This document shows positions 1-9,256 of a DNA stretch of 64,000 bases, one piece after another. How positions within the stretch are numbered: the stretch's first letter is position 1; each line of letters begins with the position of its first letter. Under the pieces are notes generated by a model. The model was given only the letters and a program-made list of their open reading frames with translations, searched no databases and was not told the DNA's origin. The DNA is from Arcanobacterium sp. Lineage in GTDB: Bacteria > Actinomycetota > Actinomycetes > Actinomycetales > Actinomycetaceae. The stretch covers positions 18,801 through 82,800 of the forward strand of contig JALFZJ010000063.1 of assembly GCA_022783665.1 (NCBI GenBank), written 5' to 3'. Both the position numbers and the translations under genes were made by a program.

Positions 1-1
1 C

Positions 2-1387
2 GCTTTCCCGATGCCCGAGGCCGAGTGGGACACCTACGCCCTCGACCAGCAGATCAACGACACGGGAATCTTGCTGGATGCCGTGCTTGTGGATAACGCT
101 GTGGCCTGCGACCGTCAGCACCGAGCAGCAACACTCGCTAGAGCACAGGAGCTCACGGGGCTGGAGAATCCGAATTCGCCGATCCAGCTCAAAGAATGGC
201 TCGCCACCCACGGCTGCCACATGACCTCACTGACCAAGACCGAAGTCGCCACCGCACTCGAAACAGCGACGGGAGATGTTCGTGAGGCGTTGGAGTTGCG
301 TGGCGAACTCGCAAAGTCCTCAGTAAAGAAGTACGAGGCGATGCAACACGTCGCCGGGCGTGATGGGCGCGGGCGGGGTTTCCTCCAGTTCTACGGTGCA
401 GGACGCACCGGCAGATTCGCAGGCCGCCTCGTCCAAGTCCAAAACCTGCCCCGCAACTACCTCCCAGACCTTGACGAGGCCCGGGCACTCGTGCGGACGG
501 GAAACTTCGACGCAATTGAGCTGCTGTATCCGTCAGTGCCTGACACACTGTCCCAGCTGATCCGCACCGCCTTCATCCCCGCCCCAGGCCACCGGTTCGT
601 GGTTGCGGATTTTTCGGCGATTGAAGCCCGCGTGATCGCGTGGCTCGCCGGAGAAACCACCACCCTCAAAGCGTTTGAGGAAGGCAAGGATCTGTATTGC
701 GAGACCGCCAGCAGAATGTTCGGCGTCCCCGTCGAAAAGCACGGCCTCAACGCCGACCTGCGGCAGAAAGGAAAAGTTGCAGTACTCAGCTGCGGTTATC
801 AAGGCGGCGTCGGCGCGCTGACAGCTATGGGTGCCCTGCGCATGGGGCTCGCCGAACACGAGTTGCAGCCGTTGGTGGATGCATGGCGGGCAGCCAACCC
901 CAACATCGTCGACCTCTGGGCGCAGATCAATGCCGCCGCGATCGACACGATCTCTACCCGTCAACCGACCCGTGTCGGGCCGCTGACGTTCACGGTGGAG
1001 TCCGGGATCTTCTTCATCGTGCTGCCATCTGGGCGCAGGCTCGCCTACGTAAAACCGAGGTTGGGTGAGAACCGTTTCGGTGGCATCTCCATCCTCTACG
1101 ACGCCGTCACTACCGGACGTAAATGGGGCACCTTGGAGACCTATGGTGGCAAGCTCACCGAAAACATTGTCCAGGCCATTGCCCGCGACCTGCTCGTCTA
1201 CGGCATGCACCAAGTAAGCCAGGCTGGGCATCGGATCGTCATGCATGTCCACGACGAGATCGTCGTCGAAACCGCCACCGCCAGCGTTGAGGAGATCTGT
1301 GGTCTTATGGCCACTGTGCCCGACTGGGCGGACGGACTGCCGCTCGCAGCTGACGGGTACGAGTGCGACTTTTATCGTAAGGACTAA
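2..1387 (+). CDS. Phage-type family A DNA polymerase (5' end outside window)
   Basis: This is the C-terminal part of a phage DNA polymerase I-like replicase. The reading frame is open to the window edge, so the true start lies upstream; the first visible ATG is at position 11. Counting from that Met, motif A carries Asp200 in VADFSAIEARV, motif B follows as a QKGKVAVLSCGYQGG stretch, and motif C is HVHDE with His414, Asp415 and Glu416. These are the metal-binding and nucleotide-binding elements of family A polymerases. About 461 residues are visible, whereas phage members usually have 600 or more. It leads a replication module on the same strand. The visible part is undamaged, unlike several genes downstream. 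Confidence 0.9.
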   Translation, partial: AFPMPEAEWDTYALDQQINDTGILLDAVLVDNAVACDRQHRAATLARAQELTGLENPNSPIQLKEWLATHGCHMTSLTKTEVATALETATGDVREALELRGELAKSSVKKYEAMQHVAGRDGRGRGFLQFYGAGRTGRFAGRLVQVQNLPRNYLPDLDEARALVRTGNFDAIELLYPSVPDTLSQLIRTAFIPAPGHRFVVADFSAIEARVIAWLAGETTTLKAFEEGKDLYCETASRMFGVPVEKHGLNADLRQKGKVAVLSCGYQGGVGALTAMGALRMGLAEHELQPLVDAWRAANPNIVDLWAQINAAAIDTISTRQPTRVGPLTFTVESGIFFIVLPSGRRLAYVKPRLGENRFGGISILYDAVTTGRKWGTLETYGGKLTENIVQAIARDLLVYGMHQVSQAGHRIVMHVHDEIVVETATASVEEICGLMATVPDWADGLPLAADGYECDFYRKD

Positions 1388-1614
1388 TCCGCGTACACGC
1401 TCCCCAGGTATTCTCCTACAAGCGCATAGAGTTTGTCAGCGCAGGGACGGGTGTCGGTGCGTACGCGGTATGACCATTCGAAGATCATCTCGTCGTCCAT
1501 CAAATCCAGCAGCGTCATGACTGTTGACTTATCCATGCCCACATTCTTCGGTTCGATTCCTTCAAGCTTCCACGGGGTATACCCGGCTTTCTGATCTGAG
1601 CTAAACATTTCCAC
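1384..1614 (-). CDS. Small hypothetical protein
   Basis: An open frame of 76 codons on the minus strand, convergent with the polymerase and overlapping its stop by 4 bases. The predicted protein is acidic, soluble and of ordinary composition, with the run TVMTLLDLMDDEMIFEW near the middle. No family is recognised and no clear ribosome binding site precedes the start. It fills an otherwise empty gap between two phage genes, which favours a real gene, but the evidence is weak. Confidence 0.35.
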   Translation of the reverse strand: MEMFSSDQKAGYTPWKLEGIEPKNVGMDKSTVMTLLDLMDDEMIFEWSYRVRTDTRPCADKLYALVGEYLGSVYAD

Positions 1615-1699
1615 CGTCGTCGGCAGTGAAGTGAGAGCCGTAAAACTTGTGCGCCAACCGGCGCAATTTGCCTATGTGGCTCTCAGGAAGGAGCCGATC

Positions 1700-2467
1700 A
1701 TGGCTGCCACAATTTTGCAGACGTTCACTAGCGATACCTTCGGAACAATCCGAACTATCGAGCAGGAGGGCGCGGTCTATTTCTGTGGCCGGGACGTCGC
1801 CACCGCCCTCGGATACGTCAACACGAAAGACGCTCTGGCACGTCACTGTAAGGGGGTCGTGAAACACTACCCCCTTAACACCGCTGGCGGTATCCAGCAG
1901 GTCAGGTTCATTACCGAGGGTGACCTGTACCGGCTGATCATGTCCTCCAAGCTCCCGGCCGCGCAGCAGTTCGAGGCTTGGGTGGTTGATGAGGTGTTGC
2001 CGACAATCCGCCGCCACGGCATGTACGCGATCGACGAACTCCTGGCCAACGACGAATTCTTTGAGCGGGCAATCGTGCAGCTGCGGGCCGAGCGAGCCAA
2101 GCGGCTGGCCGCCGAACAAGCCTTGCTTGAGGCTGCCCCGAAGATTTCCTACTACGACATCGTGTTGCAGTCAGACTCGTTGCTGACGACGACCGAAATC
2201 GCCAAAGATTACGGGCTTTCGGCGAAGCGGATGAATCAGATTCTGCATGAGCAGGGGGTGCAGTTTCGCCAGTCCGGCCGCTGGTTCCTCTACGCCAACT
2301 ATGCGGAGCAGGGCTACACCCAGTCCAAAACCCACGAGTACAACGAGGGTAAAACCCGCACCCACATGTACTGGACGCAAAAGGGCCGCCTGTTCATCTA
2401 CGACCTGCTGAAGAACCAGCTCGGTCTGCTGCCCGTCATTGAGCAGGACTGCGGTGATGTTCAATGA
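1700..2467 (+). CDS. BRO-N / KilAC phage antirepressor
   Basis: A 255-residue phage antirepressor-type DNA-binding protein. Residues about 10-100 form a BRO-N domain (VYFCGRDVATALGY, then a RFITEGDLYRLI segment). Residues about 130-250 form a KilAC domain with the LTTTEIAKDYGLSAKRMNQ helix-turn-helix. The ATG at 1700 is preferred over the upstream in-frame start because AAGGAG lies 6 bases before it. Such proteins usually counter a prophage repressor, but the target here is unknown. The gene overlaps the next one by 4 bases (ATGA), which indicates translational coupling. Confidence 0.88.
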   Translation: MAATILQTFTSDTFGTIRTIEQEGAVYFCGRDVATALGYVNTKDALARHCKGVVKHYPLNTAGGIQQVRFITEGDLYRLIMSSKLPAAQQFEAWVVDEVLPTIRRHGMYAIDELLANDEFFERAIVQLRAERAKRLAAEQALLEAAPKISYYDIVLQSDSLLTTTEIAKDYGLSAKRMNQILHEQGVQFRQSGRWFLYANYAEQGYTQSKTHEYNEGKTRTHMYWTQKGRLFIYDLLKNQLGLLPVIEQDCGDVQ

Positions 2468-2910
2468 CTGCCACTGTTTTGTCGAGCCTGGATGTGGGGT
2501 TTTCGCCCCGCAACACAAAGGGCTACCCCGATCCGACAGCGTTCAAAGCACTGAAAAACGTGCAGCGGGCCGAGTATGGCTACCGGCCCTTGGTCTACAT
2601 CTGCTCGCCCTATTCGGGTGACGTGGAAGCGAACGTAGTACTGGCGCGCGCGTTCTGTGCACATGCCGTAGCTAAGTGCAAGATTCCGTTGGCTCCGCAC
2701 CTGCACTATCCCCAGTTCATGAACGATGATGATCCATCTGAGCGGGAGTTGGCGATGTTCTTCAACCGAATTCTTCTAAGCAAGTGTGAGGCGATCTGGG
2801 TCTACACCGCCCGCGTGTCGGCGGGCATGCGCGTGGAGATCGAGTGGGCACGCCACCTCGACCTACCCGTGAAGTACTTTTCGGCCGATTTTGAGGAGGT
2901 CGCCCTATGA
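2464..2910 (+). CDS. Phage DUF4406/DUF7768-like protein (nucleoside deoxyribosyltransferase fold)
   Basis: A 148-residue protein with the hallmarks of small phage proteins related to nucleoside 2-deoxyribosyltransferases: VYICSPYSGDVEANV near residue 45, a conserved LAPHLHYPQFM segment, and the C-terminal SAGMRVEIEWA helix. Members are thought to act on nucleosides or nucleotides, but function in phages is not established. It overlaps the antirepressor (ATGA) upstream and the primase gene downstream by 4 bases, so it belongs to the same replication transcript. It appears intact. Confidence 0.75.
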   Translation: MTATVLSSLDVGFSPRNTKGYPDPTAFKALKNVQRAEYGYRPLVYICSPYSGDVEANVVLARAFCAHAVAKCKIPLAPHLHYPQFMNDDDPSERELAMFFNRILLSKCEAIWVYTARVSAGMRVEIEWARHLDLPVKYFSADFEEVAL

Positions 2911-5176
2911 CACCGATGACCATGTACACCGCCACCGTCGTAGGACAACAAAACAATGCCGTCTACCCGAACCGGTATGAGGTCACCACCGTAGCTGATC
3001 TCGAAGCGGTGGCGCGCCTGGATCACGTGGTGGCCGACTATCAGGGCGGACGACGCTCAACGGCCAATTTCCTCAGTTCGAACTGTTTGGTAATGGATGT
3101 GGATAACTCCCACAGCGAGGATCCTGACGAGTGGGTCACCCCAGAATCTCTAGCAGGACTGGTGTCGGGGGTGGGGTTCATGACCGCCACGTCACGCAAC
3201 CACATGCGAGCGAAAAGGGCGCAGTCGGCCAGGCCGCGTTTCCACGTCTACTTCCCCATCACCCCGGTAACGGACGCGGAGGCCTATGCGGGGTTGAAGA
3301 AACAGCTCGCCGCCCGATTCGAGTTCTTCGACCCAAACGCCGTCGACGCGAGCCGGTTCATCTACGGCCACCCCGCCCCTGAAGTCACGAATCACGATGA
3401 CGGCAAGCTGCTTGATGAGTGGCTGGTGGAGGCGGTGGACGCGGACATGTTCGCCGCTTTCGATACTGCGACGCAGGCGATCTCACCAGGGGCACGGAAC
3501 GCCACCTTGTCGCGGTTCGCGGGACGAGTGCTCGTGCGCTACGGGGATAGTCCGCAAGCCCGTGAACTGTTCGACCGCAAAGCCGGGCTGTGCGAACCAC
3601 CCCCACCAGCCCTAGAAGTGGAGAGCATTTGGACCTCGGCGTTGCGGTTCGCCACCAAGGTCGCCACCACTCCCGGATATGTGCCACCAGAGGTGTATGC
3701 CGCGCTCACAGGATTGAAACCGGAGGATTTCACTGATGTGGGGCAGCTGACACGCTCGCTGGCGAATACGCCTCTAAAATCCGCTACTCGCTGGCCACCC
3801 GCTGGCTGGTGTTCGAGGGCGGATTCTGGGTCGAAAACGATCTGTCCGCACAAGGCGTTGCTCAAGAACTGACCGCCCGCCAGCTAGATGAGGCCAACGC
3901 CCACGTTGCTCAAGCGTGGGAACGCATGCAGGCCACGGGCGCTCACCTGGTGATCGCCTCGGCCTCGTCGAAAGCACGCGGCGCAGCCAAACTCTCCGGT
4001 ACCCAAATTGACGCGTTTACCGCTCACGAAGAAGCACTCGCGTACCGCAAGTTCGCGCTCAACCGCAGACTCTCGCGCAATATCACCGCCACACTGCGGG
4101 AGGCCGGGCCGATCCTGCAGGTACGCACCCGCGACCTTGACCAGGATCCCTACCTGCTCAACACCCCGACACCTACCTACGATCTACGCCTCGGGCTCAG
4201 TTCGGGTAGACCAAATGATCCGGCGGATCTGATCACGAAACAGACCAGCTGTGACCCAAGCACTGAGGGTGCCGAGATCTGGGCCGAAGCCCTGGATGTG
4301 TTTTTCCAAGGCGACCAAGAGTTGATTGGATATGTGCAGCGGATTGTGGGGTTGGCGGCGATCGGGCAGGTATTCGTTGAAGCGCTCGTCATCGCCTACG
4401 GGGACGGCCGCAACGGCAAATCCACGTTCTGGAACACGATCGCCCGCGTGCTGGGCAACTACTCCGGCTCGATCTCGGCAGACGCGCTTACCGTCGGGGT
4501 GCGGCGCAACGTCAAACCCGAACTAGCCGAAGCACGCGGAAAACGTCTGCTGATCGCGGCCGAGACCGAGGAAGGGATGCGGCTATCGACCTCGAATGTG
4601 AAACAGCTGGCCTCCACGGACGAAATCTCTGCGGAAAAGAAATTCAAAGACCCTTTCGCCTTCACGCCCTCCCACACCCTCATCCTCTACACCAACCACC
4701 TACCCAGGGTGGGGGCGATGGATGCGGGTATTTGGCGGCGGCTGATCGTCATCCCGTTCGAAGCGAAAATCGAAGGATCTAGCAACATCAAGAACTACGC
4801 CGACTACCTCTATCAGCACGCTGGCGGGGCGATTCTGGCGTGGATCATGGACGGCGCACGCCTCATCCACACAGAGGACTACCACCTCAACCCGCCCCGA
4901 CAGGTCGTGGAAGCGTCAGCGGCATACCGGGAAGACAACGACTGGTTCACCCAATTCCTCGAGGACTCCTGTGACGTCGACCCTGGCCTGTCAGAGCGTG
5001 CGGGCGATCTCTACCAGACCTACCGGGCGTGGGCACAAAACACTGCCGGGTGGGCTCGTCCAATGATGGATTTCAACGCCGCCGTCGAACAAGCTGGTTA
5101 TGTGCGCAAGAAAACCAGAAACGGCATGTTCGTCCACGGTTTAGCCATCAAATCCGAATTCGACACTACCCACTAA
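2907..5176 (+). pseudogene. Phage primase-helicase (PrimPol + D5/SF3 helicase), frameshifted
   Basis: Two reading frames together encode one phage/plasmid primase-helicase. The first (2907-3872 frame) has an archaeo-eukaryotic primase domain with CLVMDVDNSHSEDP and ARPRFHVYFPI. The second continues in another frame with the D5 N-terminal region and an SF3 helicase: Walker A GDGRNGKST at about 4400, Walker B region LLIAAETEEG, and motif C LILYTNHLP. Homology to the family runs directly across the junction near 3737-3755, where TDVGQ in frame 3 continues as ADTLAGEYASKIRYS in frame 2. One base appears to be missing. No slippery heptamer is visible, so an inactivating indel is more likely than programmed frameshifting. 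Restoring one G near GGGCAGCTG would join the frames. Confidence 0.85.
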
Positions 5177-5314
5177 GCCACTGAATGTGACGACCGATGA
5201 CGATCAGTTCTATACCCCGCGTAAGGAAAATACAGAGTGTATTTCTCTATAGAAAAGGTATGGATTGACTCGTCACCGGTCGTCACCTCGCACAAACCTC
5301 GAGGTACTACAACC

Positions 5315-5593
5315 ATGAACGAACACCACATCGAACAAGCCCTGAAACACGGCGTTGAGGCGGCTGGCGGGATCTGCTGGAAACTCGTCAGCCCCGGCAC
5401 CAATGGTGTCCCAGACCGCATCTGCATCATGCATGGACGCGTCGTCTTCGTCGAACTGAAAGCACCCGGACGCCAACCCCGCCCCATCCAAGCGCGCCGC
5501 ATGAAGCAACTGACCGATCACGACATGGCCGTGCTCATCGTCGACAGCCTGGCAGGCGTTGAGGAGGTGCTCGATGCACTATCAGCCGCATAA
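5315..5593 (+). CDS. VRR-NUC domain nuclease
   Basis: A 92-residue stand-alone VRR-NUC protein of the PD-(D/E)XK type. The core is visible as GTNGVPDRICI (catalytic Asp), VVFVELKAPG (E-x-K) and a C-terminal AVLIVDSLAGVEEVL strand-helix. The ATG at 5315 is chosen because family members begin with a short helix such as NEHHIEQAL; the longer upstream open frame has no domain sequence. Its neighbours, primase and SNF2 helicase, are the usual phage replication partners. It overlaps the SNF2 gene start by 20 bases. It appears intact. Confidence 0.85.
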   Translation: MNEHHIEQALKHGVEAAGGICWKLVSPGTNGVPDRICIMHGRVVFVELKAPGRQPRPIQARRMKQLTDHDMAVLIVDSLAGVEEVLDALSAA

Positions 5594-6910
5594 CTACCAA
5601 ACCCAGGCCACCCGGTTCATCGAGACCCACCCGCAAGCCGCGATCCTGCTCGGGATGGGACTCGGCAAGACCGTGATCACCCTGACCGCGATCTGGAACC
5701 TCCTGCTGGACTCGTTCCAGGTGCGGCGGGTGTTGATCATCGCCCCACTACGCGTCGCCCGAGACACCTGGCCAGCAGAGGCCGCGAAGTGGGATCACCT
5801 CGCGGGGCTGACGATCGCTATCGCTGTCGGCACCAAAACCGAGCGGCTGGACGCGCTCGCCAGGAACGCGATGGTGACGGTCATCAACCGGGAGAACGTG
5901 CCCTGGCTGGTCAAACAGCTGGGCTCGGCGTGGCCGTTCGACATGGTCGTCATCGACGAGCTCTCCAGCTTCAAGAATCACCGTGCGCAGCGCTTCAAAG
6001 CTCTCACCACAGTGAGGCCGAACATCACACGGATCGTGGGCTTGACTGGTACGCCTGCGAGCAACGGTTTGATGGATTTGTGGGCCGAGTTCCGGCTCCT
6101 TGACGAAGGCAAGCGCCTCGGCAGGTTCATCTCCCACTACCGCAACCGCTGGTTCACCCCCGACAAACGCAACGGTATGCAGGTATTCACTTATAAGCCC
6201 CGCCCGGGTGCTGAGGACCAGATCTATGCTGCGATCGGCGCTATCACGTTGTCGATGCGCACCACCGACCACCTCCAACTGCCTGAACTCACCGTCACCA
6301 CTCAGTCAGTAACGTTGGATGGCAGGGAGCGGGAGGTGTATGAGCGATTGCGGGACGAGATGGTGCTCGACCTCGACGGGCAGATCGTGGACGCGGCGAA
6401 CTCTTGCAGCTCGCCTCGGGAGCGATCTACGACGAACACGGCGATGTCATCGAGGTGCACGACCGGAAACTCGACGCGCTGGAAGACCTCGTAGAGGCAG
6501 CCAACGGTCAGCCCCTACTGGTGGCGTACTGGTACCGACACGACCTGCAACGAATCACCGAACGATTCCCAGAGGCTCAGGAGCTCAAAACCAGTAGCGA
6601 CATCGAGGCGTGGAATGCGCGCCAGATTCCGCTCGCGCTGATCCACCCAGCCTCCGCTGGGCATGGGCTCAACCTCCAAGCCGGTGGCAACCTGCTCATC
6701 TGGTATTCGCTAACCTGGAGTCTCGAGCTGTACCAGCAAGCGAACGCGCGCTTGTATCGGCAAGGCCAGACCAAGCCGGTTACTATTACGCATATTGCGA
6801 CCAAGGATTCGATTGATCAGCGGATTCTGGCGGCACTCGAATCGAAGAACATGACCCAATCGGCGCTCATCGACGCGGTAGCGCAGACCTTGAAAGGAGC
6901 ACACTCATGA
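5574..6910 (+). pseudogene. Phage SNF2-family helicase, broken by small deletion
   Basis: The gene starts at ATG 5574, with GAGGAGG 6 bases before it. The first frame holds the N-terminal helicase half: GMGLGKTVIT (Walker A), MVVIDELSSFKN (DEAH-like motif II) and GLTGTPASNG (motif III). The second frame, from about 6398 to 6910, holds the C-terminal half: VAYWYRHDLQRI, HPASAGHGLNLQAGG and the QANARLYRQGQ motif VI. Homology breaks at about 6395-6404, where VDAAN is followed by LLQLASGAIYDE in a different frame. Relatives have roughly eight more residues here, so a deletion of some 20-25 bases, not a multiple of three, is inferred. The product is probably non-functional. Confidence 0.85.
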
Positions 6911-7389
6911 GCGTCACGAACCAAGACACCGACATCACCTGGCGCTACGTCGACTGTCAAGGCGCTGCGATTAAAGCGCTACGTGATTACGCCACGATGG
7001 AAGCCATCATCGCCTCCACACCCGACGACCTGAAAGCAATCAAAGCCGACGTGCCCAGCTTGTCCTCACCGAAGCTGGACGGGAGCCGTGGCTGTTTCAA
7101 CCCCCCCCCACGCGAGCGAGGATCAGATCATGCGCCACATGGAACGCATCGACAACCGCACCCGCAAATACCTGCAAGCAAAGGATTACATGGACTGGTT
7201 CAGCCCCGCATGGCAAGCGCTCACCGATGAAGAGCGCACGATTCTGGAGACGTGCTTTCTCTCTGGCTATGAGTCGCTACTGATGCGATTCTTGAGTTGC
7301 AAGACCGGCTGCATGTAGAGCGCTCCACCGCCTACAACCGCAGACGCGCCGCGCTGGATCACTTCACCAGCTTGCTGTACGGACGCTGA
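6907..7389 (+). pseudogene. Phage sigma-70-like/DUF1492-type regulator, two frameshifts
   Basis: Three frames in succession give one coherent protein. It has an N-terminal DVPSLSSPKLDG segment, a middle part with RNRTRKYLQAKDYMDWF-like helices, and a C-terminal helix-turn-helix readable as ATDAILELQDRLHVERSTAYNRR split over the frame. The first break is at a run of nine C residues near 7102-7110. The second is at GAGTCGCTACT near 7270, where an extra G would restore GYESATDAI. Phage proteins of this kind (RinA/ArpU/DUF1492) usually control late genes and sit just before the packaging genes, as here. The start overlaps the SNF2 stop (ATGA). Confidence 0.7.
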
Positions 7390-7460
7390 GGCGCTTGGAC
7401 AAATCACGGACGACATCGCCTGTTTCAGTCCGGTATAGTGTAACTAGTCGAAAAATAGGT

Positions 7461-7495
7461 AAAGCCCCAAGCCACATCGGTTGGTTTGGGGCTTT
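7461..7495 (+). terminator. Hairpin upstream of HNH gene
   Basis: AAAGCCCCAAGCC pairs with GGTTTGGGGCTTT (arms allowing a small bulge), forming a strong stem directly before the HNH gene. The 3' arm ends in CTTT with no longer T run. It probably ends the early phage transcript, although read-through is possible. The HNH ribosome binding site GGAGG lies 14 bases beyond. Confidence 0.6.
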
Positions 7496-7521
7496 CCTGT
7501 ACCTGGCTGGAGGCGAAACCC

Positions 7522-7896
7522 ATGCCACACAAACCCGCCACCCCTTGTTCTTATCCCGGCTGCCCGCGCCTGACCCACAACCGGTATTGCGCCGAGCACG
7601 CCAAGATAGCTGAACGCAACTACCGCAAGTACGAGCGTGACCCGCAGATTGATAAACGCTACGGACGCGAGTGGCGCAGGATTCGTGCCCGTTATGTGAC
7701 TGAGCACCCATTGTGTGAACAGCGCCAAAAAGACGGGCGGTTGACTCCGACGCAGGAAGTCCACCACATTCTCCCGCTATCCAAAGGTGGGACGCATGAT
7801 TTCGAGAATTTGATGGCTTTGTGTAAACCCTGCAACTCACGTATCTCCGCGCTTGATGGGGACAGGTGGCGCACGCGGTATATTTACAAAATATAA
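7522..7896 (+). CDS. Phage HNH endonuclease
   Basis: A 124-residue HNH homing-type endonuclease. An N-terminal zinc-binding CSYPGC...YCAEH segment and a basic helix RYGREWRRIRARYV precede the HNH core EVHHILPLSKGG, with ENLMALCKPCNSR completing the motif (the two Cys form the zinc knuckle). The ATG at 7522 is preferred over an upstream in-frame start because GGAGG lies 8 bases ahead of it. In phages this gene typically precedes small and large terminase genes and can assist packaging-site cleavage. Here no terminase follows, so the prophage is cut off after this gene. The frame is intact. Confidence 0.88.
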   Translation: MPHKPATPCSYPGCPRLTHNRYCAEHAKIAERNYRKYERDPQIDKRYGREWRRIRARYVTEHPLCEQRQKDGRLTPTQEVHHILPLSKGGTHDFENLMALCKPCNSRISALDGDRWRTRYIYKI

Positions 7897-7976
7897 TTGC
7901 TTTCTAAATAAAGAAACGCCTAGAGTCGATATCACTGCCGCGCGGTAGATCTCACCCAACACGACAGGAGATTGAT

Positions 7977-9239
7977 TTGAACATTTTTCCAATAAAACGA
8001 CGCGTCTCGTGCATTGCTTCAGCTACAGCAGCGTCACTCATGATTACTGCTCTAGGAGCCATTCCCGCAACGGCAACTGAGATTAACACAGTTGCCGTCA
8101 GTGAAATGTCTGCTACCGAAGCCGTTCAACACGTTTCCCATATTCTAGATATCGCCGACATTGACGGGGAAGCGCCCGTATCCACATTGGCTATCGATGA
8201 CGTTGATTCATTGATTGGCGAGGACGACCTTACGGGTGAAGCAGAAGTTGATTTATCCGAAATATACGGAGATAACTTCTCTCTCGAGCTGGCGGATAGC
8301 AACGACCAGAAATCCGTGTCTGGCGACTTTGCGGTAATAGAAAGTGACAATAATGGTTTAAAACATCTCGTGCAACAGCTTCCCGAGGGCGCTACTAGGC
8401 TTTTGACACTAGCGGATGATACGTATACCGACAATAGCATCCACGAATACGAATACGATACTTCTTTGCCCGATGGACAGTGGTTGCATCTTTTTGAAGA
8501 TGGGACTGTGGGGATACTGGCAGATGCCAACGCTTTCCCAGCAGAATACCTCAGCCCCGAAGAATCTGCGGATTTACTCTCCAGTATGCTGCCGGATGGC
8601 ACATACCTAGATGAAGAATCACTTGCATCTTTAGAAGAGACCACGGATCTTCCAGATGGAACCGTACTAGTAGGTTTATTTGCTCAACCTTGGGCTATTG
8701 ACGCTAATGGCGCAGCACTGCCAACTACTTTTTCGGTCAAGGATAACCATCTGATCCAGCAAGTAGATACATCCGAAGCTGTATTCCCAGTAGTAGCTGA
8801 CCCACTTCCTCTTGTGCCTATTGCTCTAGTGTCACTCGCACGGATACTTGCACCTCACGTTGTACGCGCATTTGTTGCTCAAACCATTCGAGTAGGGGCC
8901 AAAGCAACAATTAGTGGAGGGTATAGAACATTTCAAGCATTTAAGAACGCGTATGGCGTTAAAAAAGGATACCAATGGCACCATATTGTTGAGCAGGCCA
9001 CTATTAAAAAACGCGGCTTTGACGCGCGATGGATTCACAATAAAAACAATCTAGTACAGATTCCTACTGCGGTTCACCAGAAGTGCATTAACTCATGGAT
9101 GTCAAAGAAAGGCATTAGGAAGTTTGGTGCTGCCACAGGCAAGAATCAGACGTTACGGCAATGGATTCACTCTCAAAAATTCGAGAAGCAACACAGCGTT
9201 GGTGTGGCTTTATTGAAGTATTGTGGCGTGTCGCTTTAA
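7977..9239 (+). CDS. Secreted protein with C-terminal HNH-type toxin domain
   Basis: A 420-residue protein with a signal peptide (basic start, hydrophobic residues about 12-30, cleavage near PATATE) and a long acidic middle region (residues about 40-270). The C-terminal domain (about residues 325-415) carries YQWHHIVEQ, WIHNKNNLVQIP and a following conserved His. This pattern is typical of HNH/endonuclease VII-type toxin domains at the ends of polymorphic toxins. It starts at a TTG with AGGAG 6 bases upstream. Codon use is more AT-rich than in the neighbours, suggesting transfer. A nuclease effector against competing bacteria is inferred. The next gene, 17 bases downstream, is the likely immunity gene. 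The toxin family assignment is by motif only. Confidence 0.7.
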   Translation: MNIFPIKRRVSCIASATAASLMITALGAIPATATEINTVAVSEMSATEAVQHVSHILDIADIDGEAPVSTLAIDDVDSLIGEDDLTGEAEVDLSEIYGDNFSLELADSNDQKSVSGDFAVIESDNNGLKHLVQQLPEGATRLLTLADDTYTDNSIHEYEYDTSLPDGQWLHLFEDGTVGILADANAFPAEYLSPEESADLLSSMLPDGTYLDEESLASLEETTDLPDGTVLVGLFAQPWAIDANGAALPTTFSVKDNHLIQQVDTSEAVFPVVADPLPLVPIALVSLARILAPHVVRAFVAQTIRVGAKATISGGYRTFQAFKNAYGVKKGYQWHHIVEQATIKKRGFDARWIHNKNNLVQIPTAVHQKCINSWMSKKGIRKFGAATGKNQTLRQWIHSQKFEKQHSVGVALLKYCGVSL

Positions 9240-9256
9240 CTAGGAGGAGATAACCT

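Noticed and set aside
533..1252. 239-codon open frame antisense to the DNA polymerase
   Set aside because: It lies wholly opposite a gene with clear polymerase motifs, and its translation has no recognisable domain.
3730..3790. Programmed ribosomal frameshift in the primase-helicase
   Set aside because: No slippery heptamer or downstream pseudoknot is evident, and adjacent genes also have ordinary inactivating indels.
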